Below are positions 7,417 to 15,858 of a DNA stretch of 22,470 nt, piece by piece. Under the pieces are notes generated by a model, which worked only from the letters and a program-made list of their open reading frames with translations, was not told the DNA's origin and did not search any database. The stretch's first letter is position 1; every line of letters starts with the position of its first letter. The translations under genes were made by a program, and so were the position numbers. The stretch spans positions 1 to 22,470 of the forward strand of contig JAUXGC010000008.1 of assembly GCA_030622375.1 (NCBI GenBank). The letters run 5' to 3'. The stretch comes from Sulfurovum sp. (GTDB lineage Bacteria > Campylobacterota > Campylobacteria > Campylobacterales > Sulfurovaceae).

Positions 7417-9639
7417 CTACAACTCTACAACTGTAATACCTAAGTTACCAGGCATCCTGTAAAACTTCTCTATTTTAGGGTGAGACTTAAGATACTCTCC
7501 TACTAATTTTGACAAAACCCCTCCACCTGTTCCATGGATGATTTGTACTTCATTCAAATTATTTACCAGTGCATCTGAGAGAAATTTATCTACAGTATCT
7601 ATGGCTTCATCCGCATACATTCCTAGAAGTTTTACTGAAACACTTGCAGTAGATTTTTCTACATTTACTTTGACTTGTTTAGGTTTTGGCTTCACTTTGA
7701 TTTGAAGTGTGTCTCCTCTTCTTTTAAGCTGAGAAAGAGGTACTCTCATTTTAAGTCCATCGACAATAATAGTTGCATCTTTTCCACGTAAAGATAGTAA
7801 CTCGCCTTTATGAGAACGGTATTTTACTTTATCACCCTCTTTAAGTGGCACTTCTGTTGCTAGCTTCACCTCTTTTTGCTTAAACTCTTTATGATGATGA
7901 GCAACATTAAGTAGTCTTCTTCCTTCTGTTGACTCTTTTGCTTTCAGTGCTTCTCTAGCTTTTTTAGTGGCAGCATTGTAACGGTTTTCCAGTGTTGCCA
8001 TGGCTTTTCTGTGGCTCTCTTGTAGGTCAAACTCTTCATCTTGAAGTCTCTCTTTGAGATGCTCTACAGACTTTAACTCCTCATCTACTTTGGCTATTTT
8101 CATACGCATTTCACGTTCAAGTGTGGTAGATTTCTCTATAAGTTCATTGAGGTTATCTTTGTCTTCCCCATACACCTCTTTAGCTTTGTTAACAATGGCT
8201 ATAGGCACCCCATAACGCTGTGCAGTTTCAAAGGCATAACTCTTTCCTATGCTTCCTTGTAAAAAAGTATAGGTAGGCATACGACGTTCTTCATCATAGA
8301 GTGCAGCTATCAGCTCTACCTCATCATCTGTGGCCATCAGGGAAGCTAAACGTTTATGGTGGGTAGTAACGATGAACGTAATGCCTTTTTTACGTAACTC
8401 ATCCAACATAACTCTAAACAGACTTGCCGCTTCATCACTATCTGTCCCCAGTTCTATCTCATCAACACCTACAATGGCATCTTCTTTGTTAAAGAGTTTT
8501 GCAAACTCTTGCATACGCCCTGCAAAAGTAGAGATGTCATTTTTAACCGACTGTGGGTCATCTATAACTGCTTCAATGCTCTTGTAGTGTCCTACCTCCG
8601 TTTTAGAAGTATCGCACTTAAATGGCAAAAGGTATTTGCTCATATATACAGCTGAAAGCATGGACTTAAGTAACATCGTTTTACCCCCAGCATTAACTCC
8701 TGTGATAAGCATGATTTGCTTATTCATATCCATAGTGATAGGCACAGGGTCTTCTATGGCAGGGTGTACAAAGTCTTGCAGTTTGATACGCTTTTGTTTA
8801 CTTGGCAGTACAAACTCATACTCTTTAGCTCTAGCAAAACTAACTCTAGCCTGATAGTGGTCAAACCTGTCATACTCTTTATTGATAAAAGCTAAAAAAC
8901 GCTCCCACTTAAAAAAGACTTCTGAAATTTCTTTACAATACTTATAGATAATCTCCTCTTTGTTGCTAAGCAAGGTGGATTCCTTCTCTTTAAGATGTGA
9001 GATACTTTGAGGAATGATATAGAAAAAGCCACCTGAACTTCGTGCTACTACTGTCGCCTTAATGGCGTTATTGAACCCACCGCGTACCAAAAGAGTCTCT
9101 TCTCCACCATTAAAATGCACTTGTGTATCTACTAGATAATCCCTAAGCCTACTTGAGTGGGCAAGTTTATAGAGTGTCTCTTTTATGTCTGCTTTATTTT
9201 GTTTTATGGCATGTTCAAGTTTAAAAAGTTCAGGGTCTCTTTCGGAGTTTATGCTCCCTTCCTCTGTGAAGTACCCTATAATCTCTACGATCTCTTCAGG
9301 TATCTCTATGCCTTGTATCCAACTCCTAAGAGGTTCTGTAAGCTCTATGGTACTCAAGGTATTAAAATAAGAGAACATCGTCACAAAAGCATAAATTTCA
9401 TCTAAAGAGAGTACAGCTTGTTTTTTAATGCGTGCCAACTCTTTGTCTAGGTTCGGTACTGGACTTGGTGTGGGGAACTGCACTTTAGAGAGTGCAGAGA
9501 TATAGCGATAGTGTTGATTGATATCCCCCATCATGATAATAGGTTTTTCTCGTGCTAAAAACTGTTTGAACTGATGGATATATCCATCAAGGTCTAGTTT
9601 TTGAATGATGGATTTTTCATTTAATGAATCTTTAAACAC
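7417..9639 (-). CDS. mutS2: MutS2 ATPase
   Basis: A 740-residue MutS2, which acts on recombination intermediates and stalled ribosomes rather than in mismatch repair. Residues about 1-300 hold the core and lever helices. The ATPase has Walker A GVNAGGKT (314-321), an ST..G..Q-type signature (STFAGRMQEFAKLF), Walker B AIVGVDEIELGTD (388-400) and the switch histidine region TTHHKRL. A long coiled coil (about 490-600) leads to a C-terminal Smr domain (about 660-740) that retains HGTGGG but has VKLLG where LDLRG/LDLHG is usual. The start is GTG 9639, with AGAGGA 8 nt upstream. The gene is divergent from the SGNH esterase and transcribed alone or with the genes downstream. Confidence 0.93.
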   Translation of the reverse strand: MFKDSLNEKSIIQKLDLDGYIHQFKQFLAREKPIIMMGDINQHYRYISALSKVQFPTPSPVPNLDKELARIKKQAVLSLDEIYAFVTMFSYFNTLSTIELTEPLRSWIQGIEIPEEIVEIIGYFTEEGSINSERDPELFKLEHAIKQNKADIKETLYKLAHSSRLRDYLVDTQVHFNGGEETLLVRGGFNNAIKATVVARSSGGFFYIIPQSISHLKEKESTLLSNKEEIIYKYCKEISEVFFKWERFLAFINKEYDRFDHYQARVSFARAKEYEFVLPSKQKRIKLQDFVHPAIEDPVPITMDMNKQIMLITGVNAGGKTMLLKSMLSAVYMSKYLLPFKCDTSKTEVGHYKSIEAVIDDPQSVKNDISTFAGRMQEFAKLFNKEDAIVGVDEIELGTDSDEAASLFRVMLDELRKKGITFIVTTHHKRLASLMATDDEVELIAALYDEERRMPTYTFLQGSIGKSYAFETAQRYGVPIAIVNKAKEVYGEDKDNLNELIEKSTTLEREMRMKIAKVDEELKSVEHLKERLQDEEFDLQESHRKAMATLENRYNAATKKAREALKAKESTEGRRLLNVAHHHKEFKQKEVKLATEVPLKEGDKVKYRSHKGELLSLRGKDATIIVDGLKMRVPLSQLKRRGDTLQIKVKPKPKQVKVNVEKSTASVSVKLLGMYADEAIDTVDKFLSDALVNNLNEVQIIHGTGGGVLSKLVGEYLKSHPKIEKFYRMPGNLGITVVEL

Positions 9640-9669
9640 GTACTATTTCCTCTGACTCTAGTTGATAAA

Positions 9670-9682
9670 ATTATACTATAAT
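9670..9682. promoter_or_regulatory. Overlapping divergent -10 boxes between mutS2 and the SGNH esterase
   Basis: The 68-bp intergenic region has TATAAT on the + strand at 9677-9682 (26 nt before the esterase ATG) and TATAAT on the - strand at 9675-9670 (31 nt before the mutS2 GTG). Neither has a clear -35 at standard spacing. The two boxes nearly abut, so the two promoters probably compete for polymerase. Confidence 0.5.
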
Positions 9683-9707
9683 ACTCTAACATAAAAAAAG
9701 GGAGTTT

Positions 9708-10319
9708 ATGAAATATATTATTATTGCCACTATTTCCATGTTTATACTTCATGCACTTTTAAACACAAAATCAAAAATGAATACACTTTTACCAAATGAT
9801 ACCATATTGGCTTTTGGAGATAGTCTCACTTATGGACACAATGCAAGTCATAAGGAAAGCTATCCTACTCTTTTATCTTCACTCTTAGGACATAAGGTCA
9901 TCAATGCTGGTATCAATGGAGATACCTCGTATGAGGGACTTCAACGTTTACCCAAGCTACTTGAAGATACATCTATTAAACTTATGATACTTTGGTTTGG
10001 AGGCAACGATATGCTCCAACAACACTCCACAGCTCATCTTAAAAGCAATTTAAAGACTATGATACAGATGGCAAAAGATAAGGGTATAGATGTACTACTT
10101 ATTTCAGTACCAAACTTAAATCTATTTGGACTTGAACCTCTTGTACTTTATGAAGAGATAGCCGAGGAGGAGAATATACCTCTTCTTGGTGGTGTATTAG
10201 CAAGTATTCTTAGTCAGCCCAAACTTAAAAGTGATCAAATTCACCCTAATGCCTTAGGATACAAAAAGATAGCAAACAGGGTTCAGCAAGCACTTAAAGA
10301 AAATGGTTGGGTAGAATAG
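9708..10319 (+). CDS. SGNH-family esterase/lysophospholipase (TesA-like arylesterase)
   Basis: A 203-residue SGNH hydrolase. Block I is GDSLTYG with nucleophile S39, block II contains the oxyanion glycine (NAGINGDTS, about 66-74), block III is GGND with N100, and block V is D176-x-x-H179 (DQIHPNALGY). An N-terminal hydrophobic stretch (IIIATISMFILHALL) is a signal peptide or anchor, so the enzyme probably works in the periplasm on esters or lysophospholipids, like TesA. ATG 9708 has GGGAG a few bases upstream. Its stop codon directly abuts the stop of the convergent murC gene. Confidence 0.88.
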   Translation: MKYIIIATISMFILHALLNTKSKMNTLLPNDTILAFGDSLTYGHNASHKESYPTLLSSLLGHKVINAGINGDTSYEGLQRLPKLLEDTSIKLMILWFGGNDMLQQHSTAHLKSNLKTMIQMAKDKGIDVLLISVPNLNLFGLEPLVLYEEIAEEENIPLLGGVLASILSQPKLKSDQIHPNALGYKKIANRVQQALKENGWVE

Positions 10320-11633
10320 TTACGCTTCTCCGCGTATTTGATAAGTGATATCTCCTGCACCAAAAGCCGTAACCAATCCATCGCCATACTCTCGTATAAC
10401 ATGCCCATCTTTAATTATTTTTACCACACCATCTTCTTTTGTCACAGAGTCTGCCATAAGCAGTGTGTATCGACTAAATGCACCTTTTAAGTCTATGTCA
10501 ACTTCTATCTCTCCTGCTGCCCATATAGGGAGAATGACAAGTTCATCTACTCCATCAAAACACTCTATAAAGGCTTGAAGATTATCCATTGTTCGTGAGT
10601 ATTTATGCGGTTGCCAAATGACGTTTAAGTTATTGAATCCACGTAAATCTTTATAGATTTGAAGTGACTCCATCGTTACTTTTATCTCTGTAGGGTGATG
10701 TCCATAATCATCTATGACTACACACTCTTCTTGGTTCTGAACGATGTCAAAACGTTTTTTAATGCCTTTATAGTTTAAAAGATTTTGACGAATCTCTTCT
10801 AACTTTTCGCCGAGTTCTAACGCACTCAAAATAGCCAATGCTGCATCAAGTGCAATATGATTACCAAAACCAAATACTTCAAATGAACCAAAGTCTAAAA
10901 GCTCAAACCTAGTATGTGGTTCACCCTCAACTAAAACAAACTCTATATTTGTGATATCTTTAGATGGATAGAGCTTGATACTCTCCATATCTAAAGAGGA
11001 TAAAAATTCATCTTCTGCATTAATAACACGTACGCTAGCTAAGGATAAAAAGTTTCTGTAAGCATTGTAAAAACGCTCTTCATCATACTCATAATACTCC
11101 ATATGTTCTGGCTCAACATTGGTCACACTGGCTAAATACGGATTAGAATTTAGAAAACTCTCATCACTCTCATCTGCTTCAAAAATCACTTTGTTGTTTG
11201 GGTAATTACGAACGTTGGATCCAAACTCTTTAGAGATCGCCCCGATCAGTGCATTAGACTCAGGGATAATGGAAGCCAACATCGCAGAAGTCGTACTTTT
11301 ACCATGTGCACCACCTACTGCATAGACCTCTTTCTCTCCAAGTATAGACTTAAGAGACTCCTTGCGTGAAAGTAACTCTATGCCTAGCTCTTTTGCTTTT
11401 TGATACTCAGGGTTATTGGGTCGTACTGCTGCTGAGTAAATGACTCTATCTACACCAATTACTGCATCTTCATGGTGGGGGATGGTGATTTTGGCATCAA
11501 AGTTTGTTGCCAAATCATTGGTAATCTCTGTTTGTTTGATGTCGCTTCCAGAAATTTTATGACCGTCATTTACCAAAAACTTTGCCAATGCCGAAAGCCC
11601 TATGCCTCCGATGCCTATAAAGTGTATTTTCAT
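10320..11633 (-). CDS. murC: UDP-N-acetylmuramate--L-alanine ligase
   Basis: MurC adds L-alanine to UDP-MurNAc with ATP in the cytoplasm, the first peptide step of peptidoglycan synthesis. The 437-residue protein has the N-terminal Rossmann glycine motif GIGGIGLSALA (7-17), the ATP loop GGAHGKSTTSAM (107-118), a slight variant of the usual GTHGKT, then ADESDESF, NVEPEHMEYY and the C-terminal DDYGHHPTEI and WQPHKYSRT motifs. The ATG has GGAAGG upstream. A REPIN-like element begins only 12 bp before the start, so it lies in the leader region and may have separated murC from an older promoter or may lie within an operon transcript. Confidence 0.96.
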   Translation of the reverse strand: MKIHFIGIGGIGLSALAKFLVNDGHKISGSDIKQTEITNDLATNFDAKITIPHHEDAVIGVDRVIYSAAVRPNNPEYQKAKELGIELLSRKESLKSILGEKEVYAVGGAHGKSTTSAMLASIIPESNALIGAISKEFGSNVRNYPNNKVIFEADESDESFLNSNPYLASVTNVEPEHMEYYEYDEERFYNAYRNFLSLASVRVINAEDEFLSSLDMESIKLYPSKDITNIEFVLVEGEPHTRFELLDFGSFEVFGFGNHIALDAALAILSALELGEKLEEIRQNLLNYKGIKKRFDIVQNQEECVVIDDYGHHPTEIKVTMESLQIYKDLRGFNNLNVIWQPHKYSRTMDNLQAFIECFDGVDELVILPIWAAGEIEVDIDLKGAFSRYTLLMADSVTKEDGVVKIIKDGHVIREYGDGLVTAFGAGDITYQIRGEA

Positions 11634-11645
11634 AATTTGCCTTCC

Positions 11646-11719
11646 GTAGGGTGTTGTCTCCTGACAACACCTTTTATAATTTATATATCATTTGGTGTTG
11701 TGGGGGCACAACACCCTAC
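11646..11719. repeat. REPIN-like element copy A (two inverted GTAG hairpins)
   Basis: A 74-bp unit. The left module GTAGGGTGTTGT-CTCCTG-ACAACACC and the right module (its inverted copy with loop GCCCCC) flank 22 bp of AT-rich DNA. Each has a GTAG head and an 8-bp perfect stem with a 6-nt loop. It starts 12 bp upstream of murC and ends 1 bp from the stop codon of the gene at 11721. The GTAG head plus hairpin is the form of REP sequences recognised by RAYT transposases; no RAYT gene is in the window. Confidence 0.9.
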
Positions 11720-11720
11720 A

Positions 11721-12317
11721 TTATTTGGACTCTTCCAAAACTTTTAACTCTTCTTTTCCTTGCCCTACATATTTAGCAAACATAGTTAAAAGAATATCAT
11801 TTGGCTGTACAAAAGTTTGTATAAAAAAGGCAAGTGGGTCACTCTCATCAATTCCACTTACGTCTACCATGTCTTCAATAAAGTTTTCAAAACTATTTCC
11901 TGCCATAACTGCACAAGCGTGTATCATCATGGCATCTTTTAACTCTTCATTGTCAACAGTATGATATAACACTAAAAACATCTCTTTGGCAGCTTTTTTA
12001 TCATTTTCACTATATCGCTCAATAGCATGTTCGTAGATAGCTCTTGCAATAGCTATATCTTCTATATCATTCATATCAAACGATTTATGTGTCGTTAAAT
12101 ACTCTGCAAGTCTATCAAAGGCTGTATTTACAATAAACGTAAACACTTCATTAATCTCATCTTCTGCTGCCTCAATAACCAGTTTGGCATCTAAAAGTTG
12201 GTACCCTTTTGCAATACTCTCCTCTTCCCTACACTCACGTTCCAATCTTTTAATATTTTCTAAAAACTCTGCATCTTTTTTTAACTCTTCTACATGTATA
12301 TCTGGCATCTGTCTCAT
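11721..12317 (-). CDS. Acidic helical protein of unknown function
   Basis: I do not recognise this 198-residue protein. It is acidic, almost wholly alpha-helical by composition, and has no signal peptide or membrane segment, so it is probably cytoplasmic. ATG 12317 (MRQMPDIHVEEL) is chosen because AGGAG lies just upstream. A longer frame from 12353 would translate part of the adjacent palindromic element and is unlikely. The gene is bracketed exactly by element copies A (1 bp after its stop) and B (16 bp before its start). It is codirectional with the DapC-like gene and murC, so it may be in their transcript. Confidence 0.75.
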   Translation of the reverse strand: MRQMPDIHVEELKKDAEFLENIKRLERECREEESIAKGYQLLDAKLVIEAAEDEINEVFTFIVNTAFDRLAEYLTTHKSFDMNDIEDIAIARAIYEHAIERYSENDKKAAKEMFLVLYHTVDNEELKDAMMIHACAVMAGNSFENFIEDMVDVSGIDESDPLAFFIQTFVQPNDILLTMFAKYVGQGKEELKVLEESK

Positions 12318-12333
12318 ATATTTCTCCTCTTGT

Positions 12334-12404
12334 GTAGGGTGTTGTGTCCTCACAACACCTTTTATGTTATTTTTTCAGCGTGTTGTCAGGAGACAACACC
12401 CTAC
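12334..12404. repeat. REPIN-like element copy B
   Basis: A 71-bp unit with the same plan: GTAGGGTGTTGT-GTCCTC-ACAACACC on the left, and on the right the inverted module with loop CTCCTG and one stem mismatch. The spacer is about 20 bp, AT-rich. Its right end overlaps the aminotransferase gene by 4 bp and provides that gene's TAG stop. Its left end lies just upstream of the Shine-Dalgarno of the gene at 11721-12317. Confidence 0.9.
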
Positions 12405-13525
12405 AAATTTAATGCATCTGCAATACGCTCTAACCCTTCTCTTGTCTTATCTTCTTCATAAACAAGTGCAAGCCGTACGTACCCTTTGCCTTCACCAGTT
12501 CTACCCAAAAATGAACCAGGGATGACTTTTAAATTGTATTCTCTGTACAAGTTAACTGTAAATTCTATCTCATCTTCTACTTTGAGCCAAATATAAAATG
12601 TTGCTTTAGGCATATCTACATTTAAAATCTCTTTGGCAATTTCAAAGTTCTTCTGATATTTTGCCCTAAATCCATCTACATGTTTCTGGTCAGCCCATGC
12701 TACTGCTGCTGCATGTTGTAGTGGTAGCGGTGAAGCACAACCTACGTATGTTCTGTAAATCATATAGGCTTTGAGTATTTTGGCATCACCTGCAATAAAC
12801 CCAGAGCGTAGCCCAGGAGCAGAAGAGCGTTTAGAGATAGAGTTAATCACTAAAATATTTTTAAAATCTATATTTCCAACTTCTATACTGGCATTAAGCA
12901 GTGAGGGTAGTGGCTCTTTCATATACAAATCAATATAGCACTCATCATTAAGTAGTACAAAGTCATATTCTAGTGCCAGTTCTACCCAATGCTTTAACTC
13001 ATCCATTGACATTACCGAAGAGGTAGGATTATTTGGTGAATTTAAGATGACAAAATCGGCTTTTGCTAATGCTACCTCATCAACCATCGGTTGAAAATCA
13101 TTAGAAGCATTAAGGTTTAAGTAAATCACCTCAGCTCTACAGGCTTTGGCAGCTCCTTCATAAATCTGATAAAAAGGGTTAGGAAAAACCATGACAGGGT
13201 TTTCAACATCATGCAGTAAGAACTGAGGGAAATTAAACAACACTTCTCTCGTTCCAAAAGTTGGGATGATCTGTGCATTATCAAGACTCAAATCAAAACG
13301 TTTTTGTAAGTATGTCAACATCCCTTCACGTAAAACAACTTCACCTGCTATTTTTGGATATTTGTTAAGCAGAGGTGCATTCTCATTTAAAGCATCTAAA
13401 ATAAACTGTGGAGTGTCAAACTGCGGCTCGCCTATGGTTAAACTCAGAGGTGTATATTTATCATTGGGAACTACATTATCAAGAAGTTGATTCAATTTCT
13501 CAAAAGGATAAGTTTCAAAATTCAT
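12401..13525 (-). CDS. dapC: PLP-dependent aminotransferase, probably succinyldiaminopimelate transaminase (DapC-like)
   Basis: A fold-type I class I/II aminotransferase of 374 residues. It shows the GEPQFDTP entry motif (32-39), NSPNNPTSS (162-170), a PLP-binding aspartate region (NDECYIDL) and the Schiff-base lysine K232 in NSISKRSSAPGLRSGF. An enzyme of this type makes N-succinyl-LL-diaminopimelate in the lysine/peptidoglycan pathway, and murC and dacB nearby fit that role. Aspartate aminotransferase-like activity is the main alternative. The ATG has an AGGA site 6 nt upstream. The stop codon TAG comes from the first bases of the adjoining palindromic element, so the original C-terminus may have been altered slightly. 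Confidence 0.8.
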   Translation of the reverse strand: MNFETYPFEKLNQLLDNVVPNDKYTPLSLTIGEPQFDTPQFILDALNENAPLLNKYPKIAGEVVLREGMLTYLQKRFDLSLDNAQIIPTFGTREVLFNFPQFLLHDVENPVMVFPNPFYQIYEGAAKACRAEVIYLNLNASNDFQPMVDEVALAKADFVILNSPNNPTSSVMSMDELKHWVELALEYDFVLLNDECYIDLYMKEPLPSLLNASIEVGNIDFKNILVINSISKRSSAPGLRSGFIAGDAKILKAYMIYRTYVGCASPLPLQHAAAVAWADQKHVDGFRAKYQKNFEIAKEILNVDMPKATFYIWLKVEDEIEFTVNLYREYNLKVIPGSFLGRTGEGKGYVRLALVYEEDKTREGLERIADALNL

Positions 13526-13645
13526 TTATATCCTAAATTTTTAAGAAATTATATCGTATTGAAATTAAATCTTAAAAAGTTTACAAAAAGAGCAGATGAC
13601 AGTCAAGAATAATCTTCTATCCAATATAACTTACTTATTGCTATT

Positions 13646-14035
13646 TTAATCTTTTGTAAAATAGAGTCTATCTTTTTTAATTGCTCTGCCTTTATCATTA
13701 AATATAACAGAACTCAAATAGTCATTTTCTAGTGTTAACTCACTCCAAGTTAAAATTTTATCTAGAGAGTATAATGATGTAAATGTTATTGAATCACCAT
13801 TAAGCTCATACTTGAAAGAGTTTCCATTATAGGCCCCTGTTCCATCCTGATAAAAAATAATTGGCTCCAATGACAACATTCCAGCGGAACTTTCAATTAA
13901 ATAAAAACTATTAGTTGTAAGTAAAACCATTGTTTCAGTAGGTGCTGATACTTCAGTATTACTCTCTTCTGCATACGCACTAAGTGAAAATATCATAATT
14001 AGTACTATACTTGCCACTATTATCTTTTTAATCAT
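13646..14035 (-). CDS. Small secreted protein of unknown function
   Basis: 129 residues starting with a clear Sec signal peptide (MIKKIIVASIVLIMIFSLSAYAEE, with cleavage likely after AYA). The mature part of about 105 residues is beta-rich, with no cysteine and no recognisable motif. GGAG lies before the ATG. It is flanked by non-coding gaps of 120 bp on the 3' side and 110 bp on the 5' side, so it is probably transcribed on its own. Neither gap shows more than AT-rich sequence. Confidence 0.7.
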   Translation of the reverse strand: MIKKIIVASIVLIMIFSLSAYAEESNTEVSAPTETMVLLTTNSFYLIESSAGMLSLEPIIFYQDGTGAYNGNSFKYELNGDSITFTSLYSLDKILTWSELTLENDYLSSVIFNDKGRAIKKDRLYFTKD

Positions 14036-14145
14036 ATTCTTTCTCCATATCTTAGGTTAGTTTATATTCTAGCCCTACTACAATTAAGTTTTGCTGAAAA
14101 AAATTTGTGCTATAAAATATATTATTCACAATCAAAAAAACACTT

Positions 14146-15858
14146 TTACTCTTTTACTATAAAGGCACCTTTAGAGATGTATTTGTGCACCTTTGGCAAT
14201 ATGCTATTGGCAGATTTTTTATTTTTATATGGTCCTACCAGTACCCTATAAGTAGTTTTGTTTTTGACCTTATATGGTAATCCCAAATGCTTTATATTTA
14301 ATAAATATACCTTATCTGGCATATTAGAAAATACACCCACTTGTTTATAATACTTTTTAGAAGAGTTTGATAAAGCAGCACTCTTTTTATTTGATAATGT
14401 TATATTTACTGGTTTTGATGACACGTGTATATAGTTTTTCTGGACTGTTTTTTTAGTACTGCTACTCTTGTATCTTACTAGCCAATCCATAATATCGTTT
14501 TGAAGTTTTGAAGCCCTCCATTTTCCTTTAGTGGTATGAGTTAATATAACCACCGTATAGAGTTTTCCATTTCTACTCTTTACATATCCCCCTATATTTT
14601 TAATACGCCTTAGTGTTCCTGTCTTCATCCAAGCCCTATTTTTAACAATCGTACCTCGAAAACGCTTTCTAATAGTTCCATCTATTCCTGCAACAGAAAG
14701 CGTATTCATCCATCTTTGCCCATAACGCTCATAAGCATTATCATACATATCTGCTAAGATCTTTGCAGACATTTTTGCAGAGCGTGAAAGTCCACTACCA
14801 TTGTCTATTTTCAGTGTTCCTCTACTCAAAGCACCTTTACTTCTTAAAATATACTCAACAGCTCTTCGTCCTTTATCTATTGTAGAGGGAGCCCCATACA
14901 CTTTTGCCCCTAAAAAAAGTAGCAGCTGCCTTGCATAAAGGTTATTACCCTTTTTTGATGTTTTAGAGACTATCTTTTTCAGTGAATCTGAGTAGTGAAC
15001 AAAAATCTCTTTGGCACCAGAAGGTACTTTGGCTAAACGCAAATTACCAACCACCTGTACTCCATCTTCTTTTAGCCTATCTTTCAAAGCATAATAAAAT
15101 GATTTATACGGCTTTGTTACTACTCTGCAAATATTGCGAGTGCCGCATCGCTGAGAAATCTTACCTTGGAGCAGTACAGTAGGCACACTTTGGCTCTTGT
15201 CTACCTTTACCCTTGGCCAAGAGTATCTACCTTTGCAAGGCTTATTTACACGCTGAAGTTGATTGACTATTTTATAGCTATAATCTGCAGATTTTTTGCT
15301 TACTTTGTTTTTATTTGGAGTAACACATATAGTACTGACACGCTCATTAAACATCATAGCATCTGGCATGGCATTATAGGGACTATATGGGCTTTCATCA
15401 AACTTAGAACTATCTTTGGTTCCTACACTGAAATAACTACGATCTATGATAATATTTCCAGTAATTTTACTTATACCAGATGCACGAATACGACCAGATA
15501 TACTCTCCAAATTTTTTGAACATAAAGTGGGGTCACCAAAGCCTTTAATGATAAGGTCGCCGTGCAAAACCCCTTGACTAAGCTTTCCTGTTGTGTAAAA
15601 TTTGGTTGGCCATTTATAGTTAAACCCTAGTTTCAAAATAGCTGCATATGTAGTTAAAACTTTTATCACTGAAGCAGGTGTTCTTGTTGTATTTGCATTC
15701 AAAGAAGCAATAGTTTTACCTCTTGTACCTACTTCTTTAATATAAATGCTAATATCTTTTTTGGAAATTCCAGACTTCTTTATGTGCGCTTCAATCCCTG
15801 CCGGTAAAGCATACAAATAAAGAGAGAGTGCAAGATACCATAAAATAACTTTTGTCAA
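14146..15858 (-). CDS. dacB: D-alanyl-D-alanine carboxypeptidase/endopeptidase (PBP4 type) with C-terminal SPOR domain
   Basis: A periplasmic S13-family penicillin-binding protein that trims or cleaves peptidoglycan peptides. It has a signal peptide (about 1-20), the S63-x-x-K66 catalytic pair in TPASVIKV and the K412-T-G motif in WMKTGTLRR. The middle motif, normally SxN before LYA..L, reads G304-N-N (KKGNNLYARQLL), so its serine is missing. Residues about 503-570 are a SPOR domain (YYKQVGVFS ... YRVLVGPYKNKKSA), which binds denuded glycan strands at the division septum. The start is TTG 15858 with AGGGA 6 nt upstream, overlapping the previous stop by TTGA. The SPOR fusion suggests septal action. 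Confidence 0.9.
   Translation of the reverse strand: MTKVILWYLALSLYLYALPAGIEAHIKKSGISKKDISIYIKEVGTRGKTIASLNANTTRTPASVIKVLTTYAAILKLGFNYKWPTKFYTTGKLSQGVLHGDLIIKGFGDPTLCSKNLESISGRIRASGISKITGNIIIDRSYFSVGTKDSSKFDESPYSPYNAMPDAMMFNERVSTICVTPNKNKVSKKSADYSYKIVNQLQRVNKPCKGRYSWPRVKVDKSQSVPTVLLQGKISQRCGTRNICRVVTKPYKSFYYALKDRLKEDGVQVVGNLRLAKVPSGAKEIFVHYSDSLKKIVSKTSKKGNNLYARQLLLFLGAKVYGAPSTIDKGRRAVEYILRSKGALSRGTLKIDNGSGLSRSAKMSAKILADMYDNAYERYGQRWMNTLSVAGIDGTIRKRFRGTIVKNRAWMKTGTLRRIKNIGGYVKSRNGKLYTVVILTHTTKGKWRASKLQNDIMDWLVRYKSSSTKKTVQKNYIHVSSKPVNITLSNKKSAALSNSSKKYYKQVGVFSNMPDKVYLLNIKHLGLPYKVKNKTTYRVLVGPYKNKKSANSILPKVHKYISKGAFIVKE

Noticed and set aside
11646..11719. Simple rho-independent terminator after the gene at 11721
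   Set aside because: The same unit occurs at two other sites, including inside lnt, with a conserved GTAG head, so a mobile element explains it better. It may still affect transcript ends.
12318..12353. N-terminal extension of the acidic protein starting at 12353
   Set aside because: These codons run into the palindromic element, and a good AGGAG site lies before ATG 12317.
11646..12404. CRISPR-like repeats around the gene at 11721
   Set aside because: There are only two nearby units, each is an inverted pair with AT-rich spacers, and a gene lies between them. No regular repeat-spacer pattern exists.
15166..15519. Open frame on the + strand opposite dacB
   Set aside because: It lies wholly within a well-supported dacB and its translation has no recognisable domain, so it is an antisense shadow.
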